Shown here one piece after another: positions 6,744-14,110 of a stretch of 14,593 nt of DNA (the stretch's first letter is position 1; each line of letters starts with the position of its first letter). The position numbers were made by a program, and so were the translations under genes. Origin of the DNA: CAZOKO01 sp964580455. Its GTDB lineage: Bacteria; Desulfobacterota; WTBG01. The DNA is taken from NCBI GenBank assembly GCA_964580455.1, contig CAZOKO010000070.1, positions 1 through 14,593 on the forward strand, in the 5' to 3' direction. Under the pieces are notes generated by a model that worked only from the letters and a program-made list of their open reading frames with translations, was not told where the DNA came from and ran no database searches.

Positions 6744-7283
6744 TTACCCCTTTGAATAATTAAATCCCATCTCAAGAGCTTCTTTATTTATTTTTAAGAA
6801 GCGAGATCTCTTCCCACCCAGTATTACTGGAAGGTTTTTCAGAAGAAGTGGAAAGGATATCAGATTACTAGCCTTGATAAAAACTCCCAATATAATCATA
6901 TTTGCTACTTTGAGATTCCCAAGTTTTCCTGCCAGTTCACTGGTTGGCACCTCCACCACCTCAATATCTCCCCTCACAGATGTAATGTTTACCATGGAGG
7001 AATTAACAAGAATCAAGCCACCTGACTGGACGAGGCTTTGAAATCTTACAAAAGAGGGTTGGTTCATAGAAACAACAAAGTCTGGCTGAGAGGAAACAGG
7101 AGAAGCAATCTCTTCATCCGAGACAGAAACAGTACAGTTAGCTGTCCCACCTCTAACTTCCGCACCGTAGGAAGGGAAATAGGTAACGTGCTTACCCTCA
7201 AGCATAGCAGCATTTGCCAGGGTATACCCCATGGAAAGAACTCCCTGCCCACCGAACCCTGAAAAAATAGTCTTAATCAACAT
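6744..7283 (-). CDS. korC: 2-oxoacid:ferredoxin oxidoreductase, gamma subunit
   Basis: The 179-aa gamma subunit is the small catalytic-domain subunit of heteromeric 2-oxoacid:ferredoxin oxidoreductases. The N-terminal GFGGQGV (9-15) and PSYGAEVRGGTANCTV are its hallmarks; they lie where the subunit contacts CoA and the TPP site. Length is normal for KorC/VorC. ATG at 7283 overlaps the end of the beta gene by 7 nt, which implies translational coupling. The alpha/beta/gamma/delta set converts a 2-oxoacid, CoA and oxidised ferredoxin to acyl-CoA, CO2 and reduced ferredoxin, or the reverse. The sequence does not settle 2-oxoglutarate versus branched-chain 2-oxoacids. Confidence 0.92.
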   Translation of the reverse strand: MLIKTIFSGFGGQGVLSMGYTLANAAMLEGKHVTYFPSYGAEVRGGTANCTVSVSDEEIASPVSSQPDFVVSMNQPSFVRFQSLVQSGGLILVNSSMVNITSVRGDIEVVEVPTSELAGKLGNLKVANMIILGVFIKASNLISFPLLLKNLPVILGGKRSRFLKINKEALEMGFNYSKG

Positions 7284-8017
7284 TTTTTCTCTTTAATCAC
7301 TCCTAAAGGATACTCTTTTGACATAACCTCATCAATCCACTTACATGATTCCACAGGACTTATCCCCCAGTTGATAGGACACGGTGAAAGGATTTCTACC
7401 ATTGAGAAACCGCTCTTTTTCAACTGATGCTGAAATGCCTTGGCAATAGCCTTTTTTGCTTTTTTTATGTTAGCCGGGCTATTAACAGCTACACGCTCAA
7501 GATAAGACGAGCCTCCCAGAAAAGCCAACACTTCAGAAAACTTTAAAGGATATCCATCTTGAAGCGGGTTTCTTCCCAAAGGAGAAGTAGTAGTTTTCTG
7601 ATTTATAAGTGAAGTTGGTGCCATCTGACCACCAGTCATCCCATAGACAGCATTATTAACAAAGATTGCGGTGATCAATTCTCCTCTATTGGCAGCATGA
7701 AAAGTTTCAGCAGTTCCAATGGCAGCCAGATCACCGTCACCCTGATAGGAAAAGACCAGATTGTCCGGTCTTACTCTTTTAATACCGGTTGCTACTGCTG
7801 CTGCACGGCCGTGTGGAGACTCCACTGTATCAACATCAAAATAGTTGTAAGCAACCACAGCACAACCCACGCCTAGAGAACATATGGACTTCTCCCTAAG
7901 CTTCATCTCATCGAGAACCTCTGCAATAAGACGATGTATAATACTGTGGCCGCACCCGGGACAATAGTGAAAAGGGGTCTTCTTCAAAGAAGCAGGCCTT
8001 GAATATACCTTTTTCAT
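7277..8017 (-). CDS. korB: 2-oxoacid:ferredoxin oxidoreductase, beta (TPP-binding) subunit
   Basis: This 246-aa subunit binds thiamine pyrophosphate. It shows C19-PG-C22-GH near the start (HYCPGCGHSIIHR), GRAAAVATGIK, the TPP/Mg motif GDGDLAAIG (93-101) with N121-N122 downstream, and AVYGMTGGQMAPTS, all typical of the short KOR/VOR-type beta subunit. It has no ferredoxin domain of its own; that is the separate korD gene. ATG at 8015-8017 overlaps the alpha stop as ATGA, so translation is coupled. Two partial ribosome binding sites (GAGGA and GGGAG) precede it. It works in the cytoplasm with alpha, gamma and delta. Confidence 0.94.
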   Translation of the reverse strand: MKKVYSRPASLKKTPFHYCPGCGHSIIHRLIAEVLDEMKLREKSICSLGVGCAVVAYNYFDVDTVESPHGRAAAVATGIKRVRPDNLVFSYQGDGDLAAIGTAETFHAANRGELITAIFVNNAVYGMTGGQMAPTSLINQKTTTSPLGRNPLQDGYPLKFSEVLAFLGGSSYLERVAVNSPANIKKAKKAIAKAFQHQLKKSGFSMVEILSPCPINWGISPVESCKWIDEVMSKEYPLGVIKEKKC

Positions 8018-9090
8018 CTCCCTTTTTTCCTCTTTGATTGATAGTAGTGACGCGAAATTATTCTGTACAACTCAACAGGAGTAGGGATAACACCACCTGG
8101 CCTACCGTAGAAGTGAACACGCCCTTTACCTTCTAAAGAAAGTCTTACATCTTCAATCATTTGTCCGGCACTCATCTCAAAAACAAAAAAATCATGGATG
8201 CGCTTTGCTGTTTCCCGTATTATTTTTGCAGGAAAAGGCCAGAGTGTCATAGGTCGAATCATTCCTACCTTAATGTTTTCTTTTCTCAAACGATTAATAG
8301 CTCCCCTGGCAATACGTGCAGCAGTACCGTAAGCCAGAACTACCATTTCAGCATCCTCAAGGAGATAGGTTTCATACCGTACTTCACGTTGTTCAATCTG
8401 CTTATATTTTCTAACAAGCTTCCAGTTGTGCTCTTCCTGTTCTTTAGGATCCATGGTGAAAGAGTGAACTACCCTTGAAGGTCTTCCCCTGGCACCTGTT
8501 AGAACGTAATCTCCGTCAGGAAGATTTTTTTTCTTCCTGGACGGTATCTTAACCGGTTCCATCATCTGTGCCAGTACCCCATCAGCCAGGACAATTACGG
8601 GAGTCCGATAATTATCCGCCAGATCAAAGGCTAAGGCAGTCATGTCTGCCAGCTCTTGTACAGAGGCCGGAGCCAGCACAATAGTTCGGTAATCACCATG
8701 GCCTCCACCTCGGGTTGACTGAAAATAATCAGATTGAGCTGCCGATATAGTCCCAAGGCCAGGTCCTCCTCTCATAACATTCACAATAACTGCAGGAATT
8801 TCCTGCCCTGCCATATAGGAGATTCCTTCCTGTTTGAGACTAATCCCGGGACCGCTTGATGATGTCATTGCCCTTGCTCCAGCAACACTTGCTCCCAGAA
8901 GCATGTTGATAGCCGATATCTCACTTTCAGCCTGGATAAAGATCCCACCGGGCACTTCACGAAGTCTTCGTGACATGTATTCCGGCAATGCATTTTGAGG
9001 GGTAATGGGATAGCCAAAATAGCACCTGCATCCCGCTTGAATTGCTGTTTCTCCGACAGTATTCGTTCCACTCATTAACTGCTTATCCAC
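8014..9090 (-). CDS. korA: 2-oxoacid:ferredoxin oxidoreductase, alpha subunit
   Basis: This alpha subunit is 358 aa from the chosen GTG start at 9090. It carries the pyrimidine-binding domain signature FGYPITPQNALPEYM, then QAESEISAINMLLGASVAGA, TSSSGPGISLKQEG and NVMRGGPGLGTISAAQSDYF. A C-terminal transketolase-type domain follows (MVVLAYGTAARIARGAI, MIRPMTLWPFP). GTG at 9090 is preferred because GAGG lies 6 nt upstream and the protein then begins MDKQLMSGTNTVGE, as alpha subunits do. A longer frame back to 9165 adds 25 residues that overlap the ferredoxin gene and fit nothing. The gene overlaps the ferredoxin stop by 8 nt. KorA- versus VorA-type substrate use is unresolved. Confidence 0.93.
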   Translation of the reverse strand: MDKQLMSGTNTVGETAIQAGCRCYFGYPITPQNALPEYMSRRLREVPGGIFIQAESEISAINMLLGASVAGARAMTSSSGPGISLKQEGISYMAGQEIPAVIVNVMRGGPGLGTISAAQSDYFQSTRGGGHGDYRTIVLAPASVQELADMTALAFDLADNYRTPVIVLADGVLAQMMEPVKIPSRKKKNLPDGDYVLTGARGRPSRVVHSFTMDPKEQEEHNWKLVRKYKQIEQREVRYETYLLEDAEMVVLAYGTAARIARGAINRLRKENIKVGMIRPMTLWPFPAKIIRETAKRIHDFFVFEMSAGQMIEDVRLSLEGKGRVHFYGRPGGVIPTPVELYRIISRHYYQSKRKKGR

Positions 9091-9292
9091 GATATACCTC
9101 GATTGCAATCTCAGGACACACCAGGGCACAGATTGCACACCCCGTGCATCCCTTTTTATCATCAAAATCAGCCAAATAATACCCTTTAAGATTGAGCTTT
9201 TTTGATAGAGAGATTGACCCTTTGGGACAAAACTCTATGCAAAGTGAGCACCCCTTACAAAACTCTTTTTCTATACTAATAGACCCTTTCAT
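9083..9292 (-). CDS. korD: 2-oxoacid:ferredoxin oxidoreductase, delta (2x[4Fe-4S]) subunit
   Basis: This 69-aa ferredoxin-type subunit has two complete CxxCxxCxxxCP sites: C12, C15, C18, C22 and C49, C52, C55, C59. Each holds a [4Fe-4S] cluster. It passes electrons from the TPP site to free ferredoxin. ATG at 9290-9292 has AGGA 6 nt upstream. It is the first gene of the delta-alpha-beta-gamma-ACT operon, an order common in anaerobic bacteria and archaea, and it overlaps alpha by 8 nt. Confidence 0.93.
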   Translation of the reverse strand: MKGSISIEKEFCKGCSLCIEFCPKGSISLSKKLNLKGYYLADFDDKKGCTGCAICALVCPEIAIEVYRG

Positions 9293-9325
9293 AAGATGTC
9301 CTAAAATAAATAGTCAAGGTGTTAA

Positions 9326-9354
9326 TATTTAACCTACTACCCGCTTATTGTCAA
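9326..9354 (-). promoter_or_regulatory. Likely sigma70-type promoter of the korDABC-ACT operon
   Basis: Read on the minus strand, TTGACA (9349-9354) is a perfect -35 box. It is followed by exactly 17 nt and TAAATA/TTAAAT at 9326-9332 as a weaker -10 box. It lies about 35 nt upstream of the korD start. A run of A/T directly upstream could act as an UP element. Confidence 0.5.
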
Positions 9355-9421
9355 ATTTTTTCTTTTTTGAAAGATTGTCTGTTTTTCCTTTGACGCTTTA
9401 GTTTTCTTTGATTATACTGAG

Positions 9422-9510
9422 TGCCCCGTCTCATAAATTATACATACCAAATTGGCAAAATGAAATGTTGTCAAAATGTTTATAATTGATCCACTTATCA
9501 GAGACGGGGA
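9422..9510. repeat. CCCCGTCTC-ended palindromic element, copy D
   Basis: CCCCGTCTC (9424-9432) and GAGACGGGG (9501-9509) are perfect 9-nt inverted ends. A further AATTATA (9436-9442) and TATAATT (9481-9487) pair lies inside. The ends resemble, but are not the same as, the CCCCGTTAGA ends of copies A to C. It lies between korD and the AOR gene. Confidence 0.6.
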
Positions 9511-9667
9511 AATCCGAAATTAGAATATCGAAACTCGAAACAAACTCAAATGATCAAAATATCAATGACCAAAACAGAAACCCACAGTAAAAGAACGCTT
9601 TTGTTTTGAATTTATAACATTTGCATTTTGATATTGTTTCGGATTTCGGATTTCGATATTCGGATTT
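9510..9667. repeat. AT-rich long inverted repeat (AAATCCGAA family)
   Basis: The left arm AAATCCGAAATTAGAATATC through CGAAACAA (to about 9543) is mirrored by the right arm TTGTTTCGGATTTCGG through TATTCGGATTT (from about 9636 to 9667), with most positions matching. Between the arms, CAAAATATCAATGACC and CATTTTGATATTG are also partly complementary, so the whole 158 nt could fold as one long hairpin. I recall similar AATTCGAAATTCGAA-type repeats from many anaerobe genomes. It abuts element D with no gap. From 9668 to 9836 I see only spacer and the AOR ribosome binding site. Confidence 0.6.
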
Positions 9668-9836
9668 TTTACAATGGCTGGAACCTTTTGATAACAAGTT
9701 AAATTGCCAAAATCAAACACAGAATTTTCGAGACACCGCACTAGTATCTAGCATCGTTTTAATCACCATAGCACTAATATTTCACTGTAGAATATGCGGA
9801 GAAAAATATAAAAACACATAAACAGGGAGGTGTAAG

Positions 9837-11693
9837 ATGAAAGGAAGTATTTTAGGAAAAATCTTATGGGTGAATCTTTCAAAAGGTGAGATCAAGAAAA
9901 TAGAACCAGGGGAATCCCTCTATGAGCAATTTCTCGGTGGTTACGGTATAGGGGTAAAATTGATTTATGACAAACAAAAATCAGGGGCAGGAGCCCTTGA
10001 TCCAGACAACATCCTGGGTTTTGCAACTGGTCCCTTAACTGGAACACCTGCTATAAGTTCTTCTCGATATACTGTAATGGGGAAATCCCCCCTTACAGGA
10101 ACATGGGGAGATTCTAATTCTGGAGGATTTTTTGGCCCGGCACTTAAAAAATCTGGATATGATGGAGTCTTTTTTGAAGGTGCAAGCAACAAGTGGGTCT
10201 ATCTCTGGATTGATGATGGTAAAGTAGAACTGAGAGATGCTACGCCTTATGCTGGTTCAGATACTAATGAACTTGAAGATCGAATGAAAAAAGAACTTGG
10301 TGGTGACATTCGCCTGGCATGTATTGGACCTGCTGGGGAAAAGTGCTCACTTCTGGCATGTATTATTAATGACAAATGGAGAGCAGCGGCTCGCTCAGGT
10401 TTAGGAGCACTGATGGGATCAAAAAAGCTAAAAGCTGTTGTAGTAAAAGGCGCTGGTAAAATACCTTTTGTGAATGAGGAAATGGCTGGTAACCTGCGCC
10501 AAAAACTGATTGCAGAATCTAAGGAGAATCCCTTTTTTCAACTCTTGTCCGGTATGGGAACCTGTGGAGTTACAGCCATGTTTGTTTCAAATGGTGAATC
10601 ACCGGTTAAAAACTGGGGAGGAGCCAGTGAGAAAGACTTTCCCAACGCAGCTGCTATCAGTGACCAGAGTGTAATAGGCTATCAGAAAAAGAAATTTGCA
10701 TGTTTCGGATGTCCCATTGCATGTGGCGGGCAGCTGAAGGTAGAAAATGGACCCTATGCCTGTGAAACACATAAACCTGAATATGAGACCCTGAGCGCCC
10801 TGGGTCCACTCTGCCTCAATGATAATCTGGAATCCATCATCAAAATTAACGATATTTGCAACCGGGCAGGACTCGATACCATCTCTCTGGGAGCAACCAT
10901 TGCCTTTGCGATTGAATGTTTTGAAAACGGTATTCTTACCAAAGATGACACCGACGGGATTGAACTCACCTGGGGAAATCATCAGGCCATCGTGGCTATG
11001 AGTGAGAAGATGGCAGAAAGAGAAGGGTTTGGAGAGATTCTGGCAGATGGAACACGAGTAGCCTCTCATAAGATTGGAAAAGGATCAGAGCAATTTGCCA
11101 TGCATGTGGGAGGACAGGAAATTCCCATGCACGACCCGCGATGCACCCCCGGATATGGAACTACATACTGCACCGATGCCACCCCTTCCCGACATATGCA
11201 GGGAGGATCTGCATATCTTGAGAGCGGTATTATCATTCCAGGCATTCCCTTTACACAACTGGAAAAATATACCTACACCGGAAAAGGAGATACCCACCGC
11301 TACATGAGCAACCTCTCTCATATCGTTAACGCCTCAGGACTCTGTTATTTCGCTGTATGGATTTACGGTGCCAAAATGATACCTCAATTTCTGGAGTATG
11401 CCACAGGGAAAAATTATTCGCTTGAAGACCTCATCACCATCGGAGAAAGAATAGCTAATCTTCGAATGGCATTCAATATTCGTGAAGGAGTTAGATTGTC
11501 CGATTGGAAAGTTCCAGGAAGAATGATTGGAGATCCCCCTCTTAAAGAAGGCCCTCTTAAAGGAATAACTACAGATCTCAAAACCCTCACGAGTGAATAT
11601 CTTGAGAAGATGGGGTGGGATGCCAAAACAGGAAAGCCTTCTGCGAAGAAGCTGGAGGAATTGGGACTGGAAAAGGTTTCTAAAGATATTTGA
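9837..11693 (+). CDS. aor: Aldehyde:ferredoxin oxidoreductase, tungsten bis-pterin type
   Basis: The 618-aa cytoplasmic enzyme interconverts aldehydes and carboxylic acids using ferredoxin. The N-terminal AOR domain shows GSILGKILWVNLSKGEI (3-19), FLGGYGIGVKLIYD (32-45), GFATGPLTGT (61-70) and SRYTVMGKSPLTGTWGDSNSG (76-96). Cluster ligands are C289-x2-C292-x3-C296 (CFGCPIAC) and C503 (SGLCYF), matching the four Cys of characterised AORs. MHDPRCTPGYGTTYCTDATP (431-450), then SRHMQGG, belongs to the pterin/active-site region of one AOR subfamily. ATG at 9837 follows AGGGAGGTG, the strongest ribosome binding site in the window. It is transcribed divergently from the korDABC operon across 544 nt of repeats and ends in a clear terminator. 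The aldehyde substrate cannot be read from sequence, and tungsten rather than molybdenum is assumed from the family. Confidence 0.93.
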   Translation: MKGSILGKILWVNLSKGEIKKIEPGESLYEQFLGGYGIGVKLIYDKQKSGAGALDPDNILGFATGPLTGTPAISSSRYTVMGKSPLTGTWGDSNSGGFFGPALKKSGYDGVFFEGASNKWVYLWIDDGKVELRDATPYAGSDTNELEDRMKKELGGDIRLACIGPAGEKCSLLACIINDKWRAAARSGLGALMGSKKLKAVVVKGAGKIPFVNEEMAGNLRQKLIAESKENPFFQLLSGMGTCGVTAMFVSNGESPVKNWGGASEKDFPNAAAISDQSVIGYQKKKFACFGCPIACGGQLKVENGPYACETHKPEYETLSALGPLCLNDNLESIIKINDICNRAGLDTISLGATIAFAIECFENGILTKDDTDGIELTWGNHQAIVAMSEKMAEREGFGEILADGTRVASHKIGKGSEQFAMHVGGQEIPMHDPRCTPGYGTTYCTDATPSRHMQGGSAYLESGIIIPGIPFTQLEKYTYTGKGDTHRYMSNLSHIVNASGLCYFAVWIYGAKMIPQFLEYATGKNYSLEDLITIGERIANLRMAFNIREGVRLSDWKVPGRMIGDPPLKEGPLKGITTDLKTLTSEYLEKMGWDAKTGKPSAKKLEELGLEKVSKDI

Positions 11694-11734
11694 GAAATAA
11701 TAAATCGAGATTTTTCCTATCCTGTATTTCTGCG

Positions 11735-11755
11735 GAATCAGGAATCCAGAATCAC
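11735..11755 (+). repeat. Three tandem GAATCNN heptamers
   Basis: GAATCAG, GAATCCA and GAATCAC follow one another directly between the AOR stop and its terminator. The run is only three units, so it may be chance. Confidence 0.3.
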
Positions 11756-11792
11756 TATCTGTTCAAAACCCATAGGATTTTGAGTAATTGCA

Positions 11793-11829
11793 AATAATGG
11801 CAGCCATCAACTGGCTGCTATTATTTTTT
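11793..11829 (+). terminator. Rho-independent terminator of the AOR gene
   Basis: AATAATGGCAGCC (11793-11805) pairs with GGCTGCTATTATT (11813-11825): 13 pairs with one G-U, around a 7-nt loop, running into TTTTTT. It stands 100 nt after the AOR stop codon on the same strand. Confidence 0.88.
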
Positions 11830-11891
11830 CAACTTTCTTTGACATTTAACAAACAAAAGGGTTATGGCTGAACATTGAAAAAAGATTAGAT

Positions 11892-12065
11892 ATAGCTCGT
11901 CCCTTAAGAATTAACTATCCAGGCGCATTTTATCATCTGTATTGGAGAATCCGTTGTTTCCCAGGCAAGCAGGAGGGTTAATGATAAATAAGACGGGACA
12001 AGAATCTCAAGAGAAATGTTACGAAGATTGAAAAGAAATTTAATATGTCAATAGTGGGTGACCTC
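11892..12065 (+). pseudogene. Decayed REP-associated tyrosine transposase (RAYT, Y1_Tnp), internal deletion
   Basis: The frame at 11892 reads IARPLRINYPGAFYHLYWR, very close to the start of REP-associated tyrosine transposases (M-A-R-P-L-R-I-x-Y-P-G-A-x-Y-H). ATA stands where the start ATG should be. The frame meets three stops at 11979-11987. In the same frame, 11997-12053 reads DKNLKRNVTKIEKKFNMSIV, which resembles the lysine-rich C-terminal tail of such proteins. The middle, roughly 200 codons including the catalytic Tyr and most of the HUH fold, is missing. These enzymes process single-stranded DNA at REP palindromes. The N-terminal match is convincing by eye; the C-terminal match is weaker. 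The copy cannot be functional. Confidence 0.5.
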
Positions 12066-12283
12066 TATGGTTTCCCCCTATGGCTTCTAGTGAGCCGCGC
12101 GGGGATTCCTTCATGTCATTCTGGACAAGCTCACCGCCGAACTACGGATTAAAAGTTGGTTCTCTATCCCTAACAACATGGAGCAAGATGAAGCAAGATC
12201 AAAGAAAATAAGGAGTTTTTCATTTTGCCTTTCATCTTGTTATCGGTTGTTTTGGCTTGTTATGGTAACAAAATGGTAACAGT
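12066..12283. other. Gene-free stretch after the transposase relic
   Basis: I see no convincing gene. It holds a short direct repeat, GGTAACA twice (GGTAACAAAATGGTAACA, near 12264-12281), just before an orphan terminator. A frame running on from the relic to about 12150 shows no recognisable domain. Confidence 0.4.
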
Positions 12284-12318
12284 AAAAGGGCTGGGATATT
12301 CCTGGCCCTTTTCTTTTT
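12284..12318 (+). terminator. Orphan rho-independent terminator
   Basis: AAAAGGGC (12284-12291) pairs with GCCCTTTT (12305-12312), extended by a mismatched GGGA/TCCT segment, and is followed by CTTTTT. It is oriented for + strand transcripts, but no intact + strand gene lies between it and the AOR terminator. It probably served a gene now lost, perhaps the decayed transposase. Confidence 0.6.
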
Positions 12319-12597
12319 ATAAGTCACAATCCCCCATGCACCCCTCTTGTATATGCTAATGACCCTCTTTAAGTATGAACTGTATTTTTAAATTGGTTTT
12401 TTGAATGGTGCGTATTGTCAATAGGTTGGCTCTGCAGCATGCTGGAACTTTAAAATGTTTTTCAGATAGGAATAAGCGAGTGTGAACTACATAACGAAGG
12501 GTAAGAAATATTTTTGCATCCTTGCGGTCAACCATCATAGCAGTAAGTTAAAGTTTTCCACGTAATACCTGACATACTATATATTGACATTCTAATA
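12319..12597. other. Gene-free spacer downstream of the sulfatase-like gene
   Basis: A 60-codon minus-strand frame opens here but has no recognisable domain, and I do not call it a gene. I see no RNA gene or repeat of note. Confidence 0.35.
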
Positions 12598-12631
12598 AAA
12601 AAGACAGAACCAATTATGACCCTGTCTTTTT
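12598..12631 (-). terminator. Rho-independent terminator of the sulfatase-like gene
   Basis: AAAAAGACAG (12598-12607) and CTGTCTTTTT (12622-12631) form a perfect 10-bp stem with a 14-nt loop. Read on the minus strand it ends in TTTTTT and lies 45 nt after the sulfatase-like stop. The A/T flanks would also let it work on the + strand. Confidence 0.75.
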
Positions 12632-12676
12632 GACATAAATCTCTCTTCGGGTGATTGCTCTTCTCTACAATCTGAT

Positions 12677-14110
12677 CTATTGTATATATCCCAATTCTTT
12701 TAACTTCTCTTTTTCCTCTGGTGAAAGTTTTGGGGAGATTTTTGTAGTTGGATATTTTTTTGAATTTGAAACCCATTTGAATAGTTGTTTTCTTAGCTTA
12801 TTACATTGCTTAGCTTTTTTGTCTGCAAGATTATTCAACTCCATGGGGTCTGATTTAATATTGTACAACTGCTCTGTGTTATCTTTATAGTCGTAAATAT
12901 ACTTCCATTCGGGTGTGACAATAGATTTTAAAGTATGCCAGTTGTCTAATTCTGCAAACTTATACTCCGCAGGATTCTTACTTAAAAAGATTTTTTCAAA
13001 CCAATGTAATACTCCTTTCTTCTCCCAATAAGATTGTCCTAATGTTTGATCTGGAGCAGTAATATTGAGGGTGTGTAAAATGGTAGGCATAACATCTACT
13101 AGACTAATATTTTTCTCAACTATTCCTTTTTTATAGCTACTGGGAAGTTTAATGATAAGAGGGATGTGCGTAGTTTCGTGATGCAAATTGTTGCCATGAC
13201 CAACATAATCATACTCGAAAAATTCTTCACCGTGGTCTGATGTAATAATGATAATAGTGTTGTCATCTTGATCAAATGTTTGGATGAGTTCTCCTATATA
13301 TGAATCCACGTAATTAATTTCACTATCATAGCGTGCTAAAATATTTTTCTTCAGCATTGTCATCATTTGTTTAGATAGCTCTTGGTTATCTTTTTTGAGC
13401 TTATTGTGCAATACAGCGAGATCCCATGGAGACATATCAGATAAATTTGAAAATTGGAGCATTGACTCTTCAGACAGATAATTATTAATCCAAGGTTCTC
13501 TGGAGGAGTAGGGATAGTGGGGATCTATGTAGTGAATCCAAAGAAAGTACTTATCATATTTTTTAATTTCATCTCCCCATCTGCATATAATTCCATTAAC
13601 AGAATCAGCGGGAACAAAAGGTAAACATCCGAAAAAATCAAAGCCTCTTGCAAATCCAAATTTTTCGCTTAAATGCAAATTGGAAGCAAGTCCAATGGTA
13701 GTATAACCATATTCTTTTAAAAGTTCTGCCAAGGTAGTAAGTTCATCTGAAAAAACTTCTTGTTTATGTATCGTTTTGTCTTTTTTATAACTCATGCCAT
13801 GGAGGACTCCATGATTGATAGGATATACGGAGGTAAAGAGAGAAGCCATTGAAGGTGCAGTCCAGGAAGATGTAGCGGTAGCATTTTTGAAGATGATTCC
13901 CTTTTCTGCAATCTTATCTATATTAGGTGAGGTGTTACGATTATAACCATAGCAGGAGAGATGATCTGCCCTTAAAGCATCTATAGTAATAAGTACAATA
14001 TTAAAATCATCTTTTGAAACCTCAGTTTTTAAATCATCAGGGGATAAAGCCGAAATTCCAGATAAAATAGATGTTATAGCAATGATAAAAATTAAAAACA
14101 ATTGTTTCAT
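12677..14110 (-). CDS. Exported sulfatase-family (alkaline phosphatase superfamily) hydrolase with Thr at the FGly position
   Basis: This 477-aa protein has an N-terminal signal peptide (KQLFLIFIIAITSILSG, likely cut near residue 22). The sulfatase fold shows metal-site LITIDALRADH (40-50, with D44), HYIDPHYPY (193-201), ITSDHGEEF (289-297, with D292 and H293), GHGNNLHHETTHIPLIIKLP (304-323) and the C-terminal EEKEKLKELGYI common in this group. The catalytic position reads WTAPSMAS (83-90): T84 where true sulfatases have Cys or Ser converted to formylglycine. Thr is the nucleophile in related phosphoethanolamine and phosphoglycerol transferases, so the reaction may be phosphoryl transfer or phosphodiester hydrolysis; that is inference. 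It acts outside the cytoplasm. ATG at 14108-14110 has no good ribosome binding site. It is monocistronic with its own terminator. Confidence 0.85.
   Translation of the reverse strand: MKQLFLIFIIAITSILSGISALSPDDLKTEVSKDDFNIVLITIDALRADHLSCYGYNRNTSPNIDKIAEKGIIFKNATATSSWTAPSMASLFTSVYPINHGVLHGMSYKKDKTIHKQEVFSDELTTLAELLKEYGYTTIGLASNLHLSEKFGFARGFDFFGCLPFVPADSVNGIICRWGDEIKKYDKYFLWIHYIDPHYPYSSREPWINNYLSEESMLQFSNLSDMSPWDLAVLHNKLKKDNQELSKQMMTMLKKNILARYDSEINYVDSYIGELIQTFDQDDNTIIIITSDHGEEFFEYDYVGHGNNLHHETTHIPLIIKLPSSYKKGIVEKNISLVDVMPTILHTLNITAPDQTLGQSYWEKKGVLHWFEKIFLSKNPAEYKFAELDNWHTLKSIVTPEWKYIYDYKDNTEQLYNIKSDPMELNNLADKKAKQCNKLRKQLFKWVSNSKKYPTTKISPKLSPEEKEKLKELGYIQ

Noticed and set aside
8014..9165. Longer alpha-subunit frame beginning at 9165
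   Set aside because: The extra 25 residues overlap the ferredoxin gene in another frame and match nothing. GTG at 9090 has a proper ribosome binding site and gives the usual N-terminus.
1094..9667. CRISPR array or tRNA cluster as the explanation of the repeated palindromes
   Set aside because: Copies are kilobases apart, differ in length and core, and lack regular spacers or cloverleaf features.
10599..11069. 156-codon minus-strand frame inside the AOR gene
   Set aside because: It is antisense to a well-supported enzyme gene, with no domain, ribosome binding site or promoter.
12356..12538. 60-codon minus-strand frame in the spacer after the sulfatase-like gene
   Set aside because: No recognisable domain or ribosome binding site, and it lies beyond that gene's terminator. 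It might be old transposase debris but nothing supports that.
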